Below are positions 45,865 to 55,326 of a stretch of DNA of 64,000 bases, one piece after another (the stretch's first letter is position 1; each line of letters begins with the position of its first letter). The notes beneath the pieces are model-generated. The model ran no database searches. It was not told the DNA's origin and worked only from the letters and a program-made list of their open reading frames with translations. The position numbers and the translations under genes were made by a program. This DNA comes from Pseudomaricurvus sp965656525 (GTDB lineage Bacteria; Pseudomonadota; Gammaproteobacteria; Pseudomonadales; Cellvibrionaceae). The DNA is taken from positions 1-64,000 of the forward strand of contig CBFHKY010000013.1 in assembly GCA_965656525.1 (NCBI GenBank), given 5' to 3'.

Positions 45865-45898
45865 TCAGATTTTGTTAGCTTCAGATTTTGTTAGCTTC
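45865..45898. repeat. Tandem duplication of 16 bp
   Basis: Two perfect head-to-tail copies of a 16-base unit (TCAGATTTTGTTAGCT) lie in the gap between the Yip1 gene and holA. Probably a replication-slippage duplication. Confidence 0.9.
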
Positions 45899-45967
45899 GG
45901 AGTGTGTTCCTTCCAAAGCTTAAGGCATCACGTAATAAGAGATCTAATAAGAAGTTTACTGACCGTA

Positions 45968-47017
45968 TTAAATAGAAAGTGTCAGTTTCTGCACCGCTGG
46001 CGTCAAACTGAAGGTGCCGCTGAGGTTGAGAGTCAAATCCATCAACTCATCCCAAGCATTGGCGTTGCGCATGCCTTTGATGGCTTTATCGATAGCATTG
46101 GCTTTACGCAGCAACAAGTTCAATTGCGGTAATTTTAGACGCCGCAACGCATTGCTCACAAGCCCTTTGCGTTTGTCCCACACTCGTTGGGAAGCTGCTG
46201 CTCGATCAAAACTTACCCCTTGTTGTACTTGCTGAGCGATCTGGCTGAGCATGCGTATTTCGCGAACGAGTGCCCACAATACTACTGTGGCATCGGTGCC
46301 TTCGGCTTTCAGGCCGCGTAATGTTTTAACCGCAGAGCGTGCATCTCCATGAAGGGCTTTATCGACGAAGGTAAATACATCGTAACGTGCGCTATCAGCA
46401 ACCGCACTAGCAATGGTTTCTACCGTCACTCGATTATCGATGGCCAACAATTTAAGCTTTTCAATCTCTTGGGCGGCCGCTAATAAGTTTCCTTCGACGC
46501 GTGACGCAAGCATGTCAATCGCATCGGGGGCGGCATTCAGCCCTGCTCCCTGTATGCGCTGCTCTATCCAGCGCGGTAATTGAGGCCCGTTAATGGGCCA
46601 AACCTGTACAACAGAGCCCTGCTGCTCAATGGCTTTGTACCACTTGCTTCGTTGAGCACTGCCGTCAATCTTGGGGGCAGAAATCATGAGCAAAGTATCG
46701 GTTGCAGGGGCACGACAATACTCCTGCAAAGCTTTGCTGCCTTTATCACCGGGTTTGCCGTTATCTATGCGCAGTTCTATGATCTTTTGTTCAGCAAACA
46801 GCGACAGGTTGCTGGAGCTGGTTAACAGCTGTTGCCAATCAAACGCATTGTCAGCGTGAAAAATCTCGCGTTCGGTGAACCCTAATGACCTGGCATGCTG
46901 CCGGATCAGATCACAGCATTCTTGCACGAGTAAGGGTTCATCACCGGTGATCAAATATATGGGTGCCAGCTGCCGTTGTACGGCACCAGCTAATTGATCC
47001 GCTCTGATTTTTGCCAT
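45968..47017 (-). CDS. holA: DNA polymerase III delta subunit
   Basis: Clamp-loader subunit that opens the beta sliding clamp. 349 residues. The N-terminal IYLITGDEPLLVQECCDLIR is the degenerate ATPase beginning of delta; the LFAEQKIIELR segment carries the clamp-contact Leu-Phe pair. Its start codon overlaps the lptE stop (TAATG), so the two are coupled, in the order leuS-lptE-holA. Confidence 0.95.
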   Translation of the reverse strand: MAKIRADQLAGAVQRQLAPIYLITGDEPLLVQECCDLIRQHARSLGFTEREIFHADNAFDWQQLLTSSSNLSLFAEQKIIELRIDNGKPGDKGSKALQEYCRAPATDTLLMISAPKIDGSAQRSKWYKAIEQQGSVVQVWPINGPQLPRWIEQRIQGAGLNAAPDAIDMLASRVEGNLLAAAQEIEKLKLLAIDNRVTVETIASAVADSARYDVFTFVDKALHGDARSAVKTLRGLKAEGTDATVVLWALVREIRMLSQIAQQVQQGVSFDRAAASQRVWDKRKGLVSNALRRLKLPQLNLLLRKANAIDKAIKGMRNANAWDELMDLTLNLSGTFSLTPAVQKLTLSI

Positions 47018-47532
47018 TAATAGCTCGGCTGAGAAGTTTGGCGATTGGCGAGTGCAAATTGAATACGGCGGACCATTTGCTGAGCTATATTTGTACGCAG
47101 CTCCTTAGTTATCAGGCGCTCTTCTTCTTGCGCGGCGACAACCGCATTGGCATCGAAATCGTAACTGCGTACCGCCTGTACAGATGTAGTGGGAATAATG
47201 ACACGGCCATCAGTATCGTATACACGATACTCAGCCCGCACAGTCAGTTCATACTGAGCGGCTAAGGTATCATTGCCCACGGATACGGTGCGTCGATTAA
47301 CGCTATCACGGCTGAGATAAATACTGTGTTCGGCGCCCTTTGAGGATGGTAATAAAGTGACGTTGCTGCTGACAAGTGTTCGCTTGAGGGTTGTGGCTAG
47401 GCTGCCGTGAGGATCTTCAGCATTGAGGTACACGTTGGCCATATCCAAAGATACATTTTGTGTGCCGCGTAAGTGCCAGCCACAAGCGGTGACAAGTAAG
47501 GTGGTCAACAATAGCGTCATGAGTGTTTTCAT
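47017..47532 (-). CDS. lptE: LPS assembly lipoprotein LptE
   Basis: Outer-membrane lipoprotein that plugs LptD and helps deliver LPS to the surface. 171 residues. The lipobox is LLVTAC at residues 12-17, followed by the GWHLRG beginning of the mature protein typical of the family. It lies between leuS (43 bases upstream) and holA (overlapping). Confidence 0.94.
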   Translation of the reverse strand: MKTLMTLLLTTLLVTACGWHLRGTQNVSLDMANVYLNAEDPHGSLATTLKRTLVSSNVTLLPSSKGAEHSIYLSRDSVNRRTVSVGNDTLAAQYELTVRAEYRVYDTDGRVIIPTTSVQAVRSYDFDANAVVAAQEEERLITKELRTNIAQQMVRRIQFALANRQTSQPSY

Positions 47533-47575
47533 AAAACGTCTCTAATGTGTGTGATGTCGATTGGATGGGTGTTCA

Positions 47576-50188
47576 TTATTTCACCGCGAAGGTCACCAGC
47601 TTGCCGGGTATAACCTTGCACATCTTAATGTCTTTGCCTTCCAGAAATTTTTGCACATTGGGGTTGTTTTTGGCCATCGCCATAATGGTTTCATTGTCTG
47701 TATTGGCGGCAACTTCCATTTTGGCTCGAACCTTTCCATTAATCTGCACGACCAGTTCAATGGATGTTTTTATCAGCGCAGATTCATCAACTTGTGGCCA
47801 AGAGGCGTTGATGATGTTTTCACCGTTGCCAAGTTCACACCATAAGCTATGACAAACGTGTGGCACGATAGGCGCAAGCAGTAAAATGGCTGATTCAAGC
47901 GCCTCGCGTTCCACAGCGCGAGTCTCTGCGGTTGTGCGATCAGCCAATTTATTAATATCGTTAAGCAGCTCCATGATAGCCGCAACAGCAGTATTAAAAG
48001 TCTGACGGCGGCCGTAGTCATCACTCACTTTAGCGATGGTGTTGTGGGTCTTACGACGCAAATCTTTTTGGGTGTCGTTGAGCGTATCAGGGTTCAAAGG
48101 TGCGTTGTCACCTGACTGTTTATGCCCGTGAACGGTTTTCCACAAACGGCGTAAAAAGCGACTCGCTCCTTCAACCCCAGAATCACTCCACTCTAAAGTT
48201 TGTTCGGGGGGCGCAGCAAACATAGTAAATAAACGTACAGTATCTGCACCGTATTCATCTACCGCGGTTTGTGGGTCAATGCCGTTGTTTTTGGATTTGG
48301 ACATTTTGGTCACGCCACCCAAGTTCAGCTCACCGGCTTGTGGGTGTGTGGCTTTGATGACTTTACCTTTGTCATCTTTATCCAGTGTTACATCAGCGGG
48401 GTTGAACCAGGTTTTGCTGCCGTCATCATTTTGTTGGTAAAACGAATCGGCCAATACCATACCTTGGCACAGTAAGCGTTTGAACGGCTCATCGCTGTTA
48501 ACCAAGCCTTCATCGCGCATCAGTTTGTGAAAGAACCGAGAGTAGAGCAGGTGCAAAATGGCGTGTTCGATACCACCTACATATTGGTCGACCGGTAGCC
48601 AGTAATTGGCTTGATCTGGATTCAGCATGCCGTCGGTGAAATCGGGACAGGTATAGCGAGCATAGTACCAGCTGGACTCCATAAACGTGTCGAAGGTGTC
48701 GGTTTCGTGCTCAGCGCCAGCTTGATACCAATCAGCTTTACGCCATTCAGAATCCGACTTAATGGGGCTGTTGGTGCCATCCATGATGACGTCTTCAGGC
48801 AGTAATACCGGTAACTTATCAACAGGTACTGGGATCTCACCACCGTCCGGCAAGTTCAGCATGGGGATAGGAGACCCCCAGTAGCGCTGACGAGACACCC
48901 CCCAATCGCGCAAGCGGAAATTGGTTTTAACCGAACCTTTGTCTTCTTCGACTAATGCGGCAGCAATAGCACTGAACGCTTTTTTGAAGTTTAATCCGTC
49001 AAATTTGCCTGAATTTACCAATTGAATATCAGTTTTGCGGCCATACCACTCCTGCCAAGCCGTGGCATCGAATTCTGGGTCTTTGTTGTTAAGGCTCGCG
49101 ATCACTTGTTTAATGGGCAGCTGGTATTTCAAAGCAAAGGCAAAATCTCGCTCGTCGTGGGCCGGTACCGCCATAACGGCACCAGAGCCGTAATCCATTA
49201 AGACGTAATTTGCGACCCAAACTGGAACTTCTTCGCCTGTTAGAGGGTGTTTGGCCTTCAGCCCTGTGTCCATGCCTTTCTTTTCCATGGTTGCCATATC
49301 GGCTTCAGCCACGGAGTTGCTTTTACACTCTACAATAAAAGCCTTCAGCTCAGGGTTGGTTTCTGACAATAACAGGCTGAGTGGGTGCTCAGCGGCTAAG
49401 CTTACATAAGTTACACCCATTAGCGTGTCAGGGCGTGTGGTGTAAACGTCAAAGCTTTGGTGTTCGTTGAGCGGCTCGGCAAGCTCAAAGGTCATATCGA
49501 CGCCCTTTGATTTGCCAATCCAATTTTTCTGCATGGTTTTGACCTGTTCAGGCCAGTCTGGCAAATCGTCTAAGCTGCGTAAGAGTTCATCGGCATAATC
49601 AGTGATTTTAATGAACCATTGAGGAATCTCTTTACGTTCAACCAGCGCGCCAGAGCGCCAGCCTCGGCCATCAATGACCTGCTCGTTAGCCAGTACCGTC
49701 TGGTCGACAGGATCCCAGTTAACGGTAGACATTTTTTTGTAGACTAACCCTTTTTCGTACAGGCGAGTGAAGAACCACTGTTCCCACTTGTAGTAGTCGG
49801 GTTGGCAGGTGGCCAGCTCGCGGCTCCAGTCGAAACCAAACCCCAAGCTTCTCAATTGCCCTTTCATGTACTCAATATTGCTGTAGGTCCAATTGGCTGG
49901 TGCAGTCTTATTCTGGATGGCGGCATTTTCTGCCGGCAGACCGAACGCATCCCAACCCATAGGGTGCAGAACATTTTTACCAAGCATTCTCTGATAGCGG
50001 GAGATAACATCGGTAATCGTGTAGTTACGGACGTGCCCCATATGCAGCTTGCCACTGGGGTATGGAAACATCGCCAGGCAATAGAATTTCTCTTTACTGG
50101 TGTCTTCGTGCACCTCAAAGCTGCGTTGTTGTTCCCAGTATTCTTGTGCTTGGGTTTCTATTGCTGATGGCTGGTATTGCTCTTCCAT
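47576..50188 (-). CDS. leuS: Leucyl-tRNA synthetase
   Basis: Class Ia synthetase charging tRNA-Leu. 870 residues from ATG 50188 (MEEQYQPSAIE); the frame extends 25 codons upstream without family similarity. HIGH-type motif HMGH in PYPSGKLHMGHVRNY, editing domain TTRPDTLMGVTYV, KMSKS motif MSKSKNNG, and the C-terminal VQINGKVRAKMEV. First gene of the leuS-lptE-holA operon. Confidence 0.98.
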   Translation of the reverse strand: MEEQYQPSAIETQAQEYWEQQRSFEVHEDTSKEKFYCLAMFPYPSGKLHMGHVRNYTITDVISRYQRMLGKNVLHPMGWDAFGLPAENAAIQNKTAPANWTYSNIEYMKGQLRSLGFGFDWSRELATCQPDYYKWEQWFFTRLYEKGLVYKKMSTVNWDPVDQTVLANEQVIDGRGWRSGALVERKEIPQWFIKITDYADELLRSLDDLPDWPEQVKTMQKNWIGKSKGVDMTFELAEPLNEHQSFDVYTTRPDTLMGVTYVSLAAEHPLSLLLSETNPELKAFIVECKSNSVAEADMATMEKKGMDTGLKAKHPLTGEEVPVWVANYVLMDYGSGAVMAVPAHDERDFAFALKYQLPIKQVIASLNNKDPEFDATAWQEWYGRKTDIQLVNSGKFDGLNFKKAFSAIAAALVEEDKGSVKTNFRLRDWGVSRQRYWGSPIPMLNLPDGGEIPVPVDKLPVLLPEDVIMDGTNSPIKSDSEWRKADWYQAGAEHETDTFDTFMESSWYYARYTCPDFTDGMLNPDQANYWLPVDQYVGGIEHAILHLLYSRFFHKLMRDEGLVNSDEPFKRLLCQGMVLADSFYQQNDDGSKTWFNPADVTLDKDDKGKVIKATHPQAGELNLGGVTKMSKSKNNGIDPQTAVDEYGADTVRLFTMFAAPPEQTLEWSDSGVEGASRFLRRLWKTVHGHKQSGDNAPLNPDTLNDTQKDLRRKTHNTIAKVSDDYGRRQTFNTAVAAIMELLNDINKLADRTTAETRAVEREALESAILLLAPIVPHVCHSLWCELGNGENIINASWPQVDESALIKTSIELVVQINGKVRAKMEVAANTDNETIMAMAKNNPNVQKFLEGKDIKMCKVIPGKLVTFAVK

Positions 50189-50670
50189 TGTCTCCGCGAA
50201 CCTGTTTGTGGGCATCGTGTTGCGAACTGAAATAAGGTTACAGTCGCTGAAATGCCGAATCATCTGGTGGCCGTAAGCCTACAAAACGCCACATTATAGT
50301 TTGTGGCGCGTTAGAATGCGATGGACTTTGAGGCTCAGTGCTGAGTTGTAGGCACTGAAGAATAACCGGTAAGGATGATTTTTTAGTGTAGAAGAGGATT
50401 TGTAAGCTACACGCTTGGAATCGTGCCAAGTGAATTATTGATTGAGCTAAAGTGGTGCGTTTTTGGGGTTGGGTGGTTCCGATACGGACTTTTTTGAGGC
50501 CCTTTGGCGATGATGTTAAAAAAGGTGCGTAGGATAGATGTCCATTTTTGGGCTGTTTCTGTGTGCTCGCTGTAATTGGCGCGGCCTTTGCTATCAACCC
50601 ATTCAGATTATGAAAGATGCAAGAGGGGATCCATCCGGTGGTAGAGACTGGGGTTGTGATTGAGGATCAT
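50189..50670. other. Divergent upstream region of leuS and the NIT-like gene
   Basis: About 480 bases without a convincing gene. A hairpin CGCCACA / TGTGGCG (50287-50308) lies about 100 bases upstream of leuS. On the minus strand its loop contains TATAAT, which may be a -10 element for leuS; no good -35 is seen. The rest shows nothing recognisable. Confidence 0.35.
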
Positions 50671-51543
50671 ATGAAAGATCAAATGGATTCTGTGACGCAG
50701 GCTTATCGTGAGCGGCAGTCCATTTTGACGCTGATGCGACAGATGAACCGTCTGGTGAGCGCGGTACAGCGCCACCGCGGTGTCAGTTTGGCGCACCTAG
50801 CAGGCGATGGCTTGTTTATGGAGGATGTTGAACAGGTACAAGCACAGATTGTGCGGCGGTTAATGGTGCTCAGGAAAAGTATCGAAGGTTTTGAACACTT
50901 GGTGTCTGAAAGTGACCAGCAGAATATTCAGCATGGATGGCATACGGTCACTCATGACTGGGAACAGGACGCTTTACTTGAAAACTTTGAGTACCACTCA
51001 TTTTTGATTGAGCAGATTTTACAGATCAGTGCAGGATTGGGTCGCCGTTTAGAAGAGCCCCTTCAGTTGGTGAGCGGAGTAGAGGCTCAGCAGTTTTATC
51101 AAGAAGACCCTCTCTTACCATTAGTGTGCCGAAAATTACCTGAGCAAATTGAGCAGCTGGCTCGTATTCGTGGGTTGGCGACACACGCAGCGGTAGTGAG
51201 TGAGTGTGATACCGAGCATGACAAAAAATTACAGTATTGGTTGCAGTGTGCCGAGCGGCAAAATCGCGACTTGCTGTTACAGATTGAGTCGCTGGATAGC
51301 TCGATAAAATCTCAGTGGCGATCGCTGCTTGAGTTAAAAAACTATGAGCTGAAACTGGCTTTCTTTTTAAACACGATCAAGAAAGATATTCTCCACGGCG
51401 ATTGCTCAAAAGCGGATGCGCGGCAATTATTTACGCTGGGGTCAGAGATTATTGAGTCGTACGTGAATGCGGTCGACGGCGGCATTACTCTTTTACAGGT
51501 GCGCCTAGAAGATGAGCTGGAAGAGTGGTTGACAGCACTGTGA
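50671..51543 (+). CDS. NIT-domain-like all-helical protein
   Basis: About 290 residues, predicted almost entirely helical with no signal peptide or membrane segment. The start region LVSAVQRHRGVSLAHLAGD resembles the first helix of the nitrate/nitrite-sensing NIT domain, where a conserved Q-R-E/H-R-G pattern occurs, and a second similar helix is IEQLARIRGLATHAAVV. In known proteins NIT is a periplasmic sensor fused to kinases or antiterminators; here it stands alone in the cytoplasm. GAGG five bases before ATG 50671 supports this start; ATG 50617 is possible. Function unknown. Confidence 0.65.
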   Translation: MKDQMDSVTQAYRERQSILTLMRQMNRLVSAVQRHRGVSLAHLAGDGLFMEDVEQVQAQIVRRLMVLRKSIEGFEHLVSESDQQNIQHGWHTVTHDWEQDALLENFEYHSFLIEQILQISAGLGRRLEEPLQLVSGVEAQQFYQEDPLLPLVCRKLPEQIEQLARIRGLATHAAVVSECDTEHDKKLQYWLQCAERQNRDLLLQIESLDSSIKSQWRSLLELKNYELKLAFFLNTIKKDILHGDCSKADARQLFTLGSEIIESYVNAVDGGITLLQVRLEDELEEWLTAL

Positions 51544-51870
51544 ACTCGGCGTGTCGAACGCTTGCATAGCGTGGTGTAAATCAAAAGGATGCAAGTATCG
51601 TAGGACGGTCGATGTATGGTTGATCATTGGGGGTTTGGCACCTCTGTCTTAGCGTGTTAGGATGCCGCCACTTATGTTTTCAGCTGGTAACTTATTTGTG
51701 GTTTGTACGCAAAACAACCAACTGTGTACATAGAAATAACAAGCTGCTCTTACTATGAGGCTTGGCCTGATAGCTCATTTGGGGTGCGCTATCACGTTAC
51801 AGGGATGATCAATAATAATTTCGAAATATATGGATGTAATAATAATAACAAACTGCTTTGTGTCTTTATC
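51544..51870. other. AT-rich spacer before the small hypothetical gene
   Basis: About 327 bases. An open frame from 51703 runs through the right half in phase with the next gene, but its product is low-complexity with Asn runs (AAT AAT AAC repeats) and no ribosome site, so I treat it as non-coding. No terminator or promoter is clear. Confidence 0.3.
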
Positions 51871-52275
51871 ATGATGAATTTACCCGTTGTTCCTGAAGTT
51901 GTAGAACTTCAAAATCGGTTGGGCCGGATTGTGCCTGTCGAGCTTAGTTGCTTTGTGTTTCGCAAACGTTATTGTGTGATTTTGCACGCGAGTGCAGCTG
52001 TGCCTGCACGGCAGTTGAGTAAAAGTGCTGAACACATTGCCCATCAGGTTGTGTGCCGCTTAAATGTGCCTGCAGAGCTCGTCGACTTTTTTCAGTTTCA
52101 GCCTGGTGAAGAACCAGAGTGGCTGCGCTGGAGCTTTCAGTGGGTTGGTGTGTCGCCATTAAAAGGCCGCTGTTTAGACGTTAACACAAACTTCCAACAG
52201 AGTTATTTAGAGCCGCTGTTCAGTCGTGGTCGAGTGTTTTCTTTGCAGCACGACCGTGTACCAGAGGTTGCCTAG
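51871..52275 (+). CDS. Small conserved-looking hypothetical protein
   Basis: About 134 residues from the ATG at 51871 (MMNLPVVPEVVELQNRLGRIV). It is soluble, with no signal peptide, and rich in hydrophobic and aromatic residues (FFQFQPGEEPEWLRWSFQWV). I do not recognise a family. Codon use is like that of neighbours, and it is convergent with lnt. The start is uncertain because no strong ribosome site is visible. In pseudomonads unnamed genes also lie between leuS and lnt, so it may belong to that group. Confidence 0.5.
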   Translation: MMNLPVVPEVVELQNRLGRIVPVELSCFVFRKRYCVILHASAAVPARQLSKSAEHIAHQVVCRLNVPAELVDFFQFQPGEEPEWLRWSFQWVGVSPLKGRCLDVNTNFQQSYLEPLFSRGRVFSLQHDRVPEVA

Positions 52276-52332
52276 TGACGAGTAAAAGAGTCTGCTGATT
52301 GAAGTTTATTGTGGCTAATGGTGGTGGCCTCG

Positions 52333-53889
52333 CTAATTTGGACGTGCTCTGAGACTCGTTCGTAGGCGGAAACCTCCCAGTCCAACCAATGTTAGAGCAA
52401 TAAATGCCAACAAGGGGAGGTGGCCTAAGCGCATAAAAGGTGTGGTGCCGGTAACCGTTCTAATGTTGCCGCTAACAACAGTTGCGATGAACTGTTCACT
52501 TTGCTGAAGAATTTTCCCTTTTGGGTTGATGATGGCACTGATGCCATTATTTGTGCCTCGGATCACAAACCGTCCTGTTTCTATTGCCCTCATTTGTGCC
52601 ATTTGCAGATGTTGTAGTGGCCCCCACGAACGTCCAAACCACGCATCATTGCTGATCGTTAGGATCACGCCTCGGTTGCGAGTTTGCTTGGCGACTAATA
52701 ACGGATAAACCACTTCGTAACAGATGGCGGTTGCGAGACGGGTGTTGCCAACCGTCAGGCCGATTTGTTCATCTGGGCCGGAGGAAATAATGGATGTGGG
52801 AAGGTTGAAAAACGCAATGATACCGCGTAACCACTTTTCCAAGGGAACGTATTCGCCAAAGGGGACTAGGCGAGTTTTGTGGTAAATGCCATTAGCTAGC
52901 CCTAAGCCTACGGCGCTGTTGTAATAAGCTTGTGATGTCATGTCGTCAAACAAAATGCCTGATATTAAGGCTTGCTGTTGTGCTGTGGCCTGGTTGTGGA
53001 CATGCTCTAAAAACGGCGTAGCGCGGTGATAAGTAATAGGAATAGCCGCTTCAGGCCAGATGATCCATTGTGCGTCATCGGCTTGTTTGGTCAGTGTGGT
53101 TAAGCGCTCAAGAGTGGGCTGACGAAAATCTGGGTGCCATTTTTTTTCTTGAGGGATATTGGGCTGTACCAGTGCCACTTTAATGGGATCACTACTGGTC
53201 GTCACCCATGAATGTTGTTGCCACGCTAATCCGCCAAGCCAAATGCCTGCGAGACACAGAAGTGCTATGACGCGCTGGATGTTTGCTGTAACCACTAGAG
53301 CTAAGAGTATCAGGCAGCCGCTGATGACGACTAAGCCGCTGACCCCTAGGACTCCTATAAGCGGTGCCCATCCCGCCAGAGCCGTTTCTGTATGGCCATA
53401 ACCTAAGTAAAGCCAAGGGAAACCAGTGAGAAACCATGAGCGAAACCATTCACCCAGCACCCAAAAGCTACAAAAGCTCATTAGGTGGGGCAATAAATGA
53501 CCGTTTTTAGTGGGGTGAAGCCAGCGGTGATGTGCCAGAGCTTGGGTTGCTGCAAAAATTAAAGCCAAGAGTATTGCAAACAGCAGTGTCAGAAAAGCAG
53601 CAAGCACCAAGCTGGTATTGCCATAATTGTGAATGCTGACAAACACCCATGACGCACCACAGAGAAAAAAGCCAATACCAAAACTCAGGTAGCGTACAAA
53701 CGCTTGCCGTAGAGTTTGCTGCCATGTGAGTAAGGCCAGTAATGGCGGTACAAGCAGGCTTAAAAACCACAGGTTTAGCGGTGCTAGAGAGAGTGGTAGG
53801 CAGGCGCCAAGTACGGCCGCCACTAGAACCGAAACAACAGGGCGTTGACTCAGCTGCCGGTGGCTAGACATCAGAATTGAGGCGAGCAT
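52333..53889 (-). CDS. lnt: Apolipoprotein N-acyltransferase
   Basis: Inner-membrane enzyme adding the third acyl chain to lipoproteins. 518 residues. About six to eight N-terminal helices precede a periplasmic nitrilase-like domain whose triad is visible: Glu in WIIWPEAAIP, Lys in YHKTRLVPFGEYVP, Cys in ATAICYEVVYP. Its start codon overlaps the corC stop (TAATG). Last gene of the miaB-phoH-ybeY-corC-lnt run. Confidence 0.97.
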   Translation of the reverse strand: MLASILMSSHRQLSQRPVVSVLVAAVLGACLPLSLAPLNLWFLSLLVPPLLALLTWQQTLRQAFVRYLSFGIGFFLCGASWVFVSIHNYGNTSLVLAAFLTLLFAILLALIFAATQALAHHRWLHPTKNGHLLPHLMSFCSFWVLGEWFRSWFLTGFPWLYLGYGHTETALAGWAPLIGVLGVSGLVVISGCLILLALVVTANIQRVIALLCLAGIWLGGLAWQQHSWVTTSSDPIKVALVQPNIPQEKKWHPDFRQPTLERLTTLTKQADDAQWIIWPEAAIPITYHRATPFLEHVHNQATAQQQALISGILFDDMTSQAYYNSAVGLGLANGIYHKTRLVPFGEYVPLEKWLRGIIAFFNLPTSIISSGPDEQIGLTVGNTRLATAICYEVVYPLLVAKQTRNRGVILTISNDAWFGRSWGPLQHLQMAQMRAIETGRFVIRGTNNGISAIINPKGKILQQSEQFIATVVSGNIRTVTGTTPFMRLGHLPLLAFIALTLVGLGGFRLRTSLRARPN

Positions 53890-54743
53890 TAAGGTGAGGT
53901 CAGCCTCAATAAATGTATTTGTCGGCTGTCGGCGTAGAGAACTCTGAATTCGTAGCCATCGATTTCTGTGACTTCATTACGCAAGGGTAAGTGGCCAAAC
54001 GTGCGCATCAGAATGCCGCCAATGGTGTCATATTCGTCTTCATTGAAACCACTGTTGAAATATTCATTGAAGTCTTCGATGGGGGTTAATGCTTTGATGA
54101 TGTAATCCTTATCACCCACCTTACGAATAAATGTATCTTCATCGTCTTCATCGGTTTCATCTTCAATTTCGCCCACGATTTCTTCGAGGATATCTTCGAT
54201 AGTCACGAGGCCAGAAATGCCACCATACTCATCGATAACCAGAGCCATGTGGTAGCGATTTTCACGGAACTCACGCAGTAAAACATTTAAGCGCTTACTC
54301 TCAGGAATGATGGTTGCTGGGCGTAACACATTCTCTAAATTGAAGCTTTCTGAGCCATTCACGATCAGTGAGAGCAAATCTTTCGCCAGTAAAATTCCAC
54401 GAACATCATCCGTAGATTCACCCACGACAGGGAATCGGGAGTGCCCGGAATCGATGACCGTCTTGAGCAGATCTTGTAGATCGGAGTCGGCGTTAACCAC
54501 TACCATTTGTGAGCGCGGAACTTGCACTTCTCTAACTTGTAGGTCGGCTACATCCAAAGCGCCTTTGATGATTTCCAGTTCGTCATGATCGAGAACTTTA
54601 TTTTCAGCGGCTTCTTTGATGATTTCCAATAATTCTTGGCGCGACTTGGGTTCGGCAGTGAAAGCATTAAATAGTCTATCCAGCCAGCCTTTTTCTTGAA
54701 TTTTGGAGCTGCTGGACAGACTACTCGACGGGTCTTCGCTCAT
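53889..54743 (-). CDS. corC: CorC-family CBS-domain protein
   Basis: Cytoplasmic protein of the HlyC/CorC family linked to magnesium and cobalt efflux. 284 residues: N-terminal helices, a CBS pair (about residues 70-200), then the CorC_HlyC domain (about 205-284) with PIEDFNEYFNSGF. It lacks the N-terminal DUF21 membrane domain of longer relatives, as in E. coli CorC (YbeX). Confidence 0.95.
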   Translation of the reverse strand: MSEDPSSSLSSSSKIQEKGWLDRLFNAFTAEPKSRQELLEIIKEAAENKVLDHDELEIIKGALDVADLQVREVQVPRSQMVVVNADSDLQDLLKTVIDSGHSRFPVVGESTDDVRGILLAKDLLSLIVNGSESFNLENVLRPATIIPESKRLNVLLREFRENRYHMALVIDEYGGISGLVTIEDILEEIVGEIEDETDEDDEDTFIRKVGDKDYIIKALTPIEDFNEYFNSGFNEDEYDTIGGILMRTFGHLPLRNEVTEIDGYEFRVLYADSRQIHLLRLTSP

Positions 54744-54831
54744 GGCGTGTGTGCTCTCCTTATTGATAGCATGATGTCGCTGGGCCTTTAAATGGGTTAA
54801 AGCTCAGCTGAAGTTATTAGTGCTTGAGACA

Positions 54832-55317
54832 TTATTGGTGGTCGAAGTGGGCATCATAGGGGGGTGGGTAGCCTAGATCAACGACAATTTGAGTCTCTAG
54901 TCGTTCCATGATTTCAGCCTCTTCCTCTAACACGTGATCGTAGCCTGTAAGGTGCAAAGTGCCATGCACCACCATATGCGCCCAGTGCGCTAGCAGAGAC
55001 TTGCGCTGCTGGTTGGCTTCTAATACCACAACGGGGGCGCAGATTACCAAATCACCCAGCAATGGAAGCTCAAGTTCCGAGGGTAAATCACTCGGAAAAG
55101 ACAACACGTTAGTGGGTTTGTTTTTATGGCGGTACTGGTTGTTCAGTTGTTGGCTCTCGGTGCTATCGACGACGCGTATTGTCAATTCCACTTCGGTCGC
55201 TGTTGCCCAGTGAGTCTGTCCTAAGGTCGCGTTTACCCAAAGGTATAACTGCTCTAGGCTAGGTAAATCGGTTTCTGCCGTTGCTACTTGTAGATCAAGC
55301 TCAATGTTCATTGCCAA
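54832..55317 (-). CDS. ybeY: Endoribonuclease YbeY
   Basis: Zinc-dependent RNase for 16S rRNA 3' end maturation and ribosome quality control. 161 residues. The metal motif H-x3-H-x5-H is visible in HMVVHGTLHLTGYDH, and NVLSFPSDLP is conserved. It follows phoH by nine bases. Confidence 0.96.
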   Translation of the reverse strand: MAMNIELDLQVATAETDLPSLEQLYLWVNATLGQTHWATATEVELTIRVVDSTESQQLNNQYRHKNKPTNVLSFPSDLPSELELPLLGDLVICAPVVVLEANQQRKSLLAHWAHMVVHGTLHLTGYDHVLEEEAEIMERLETQIVVDLGYPPPYDAHFDHQ

Positions 55318-55326
55318 GGAATCTTA

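Noticed and set aside
51703..51870. N-terminal extension of the hypothetical protein
   Set aside because: Low complexity, Asn repeats and no ribosome site; treated as non-coding.
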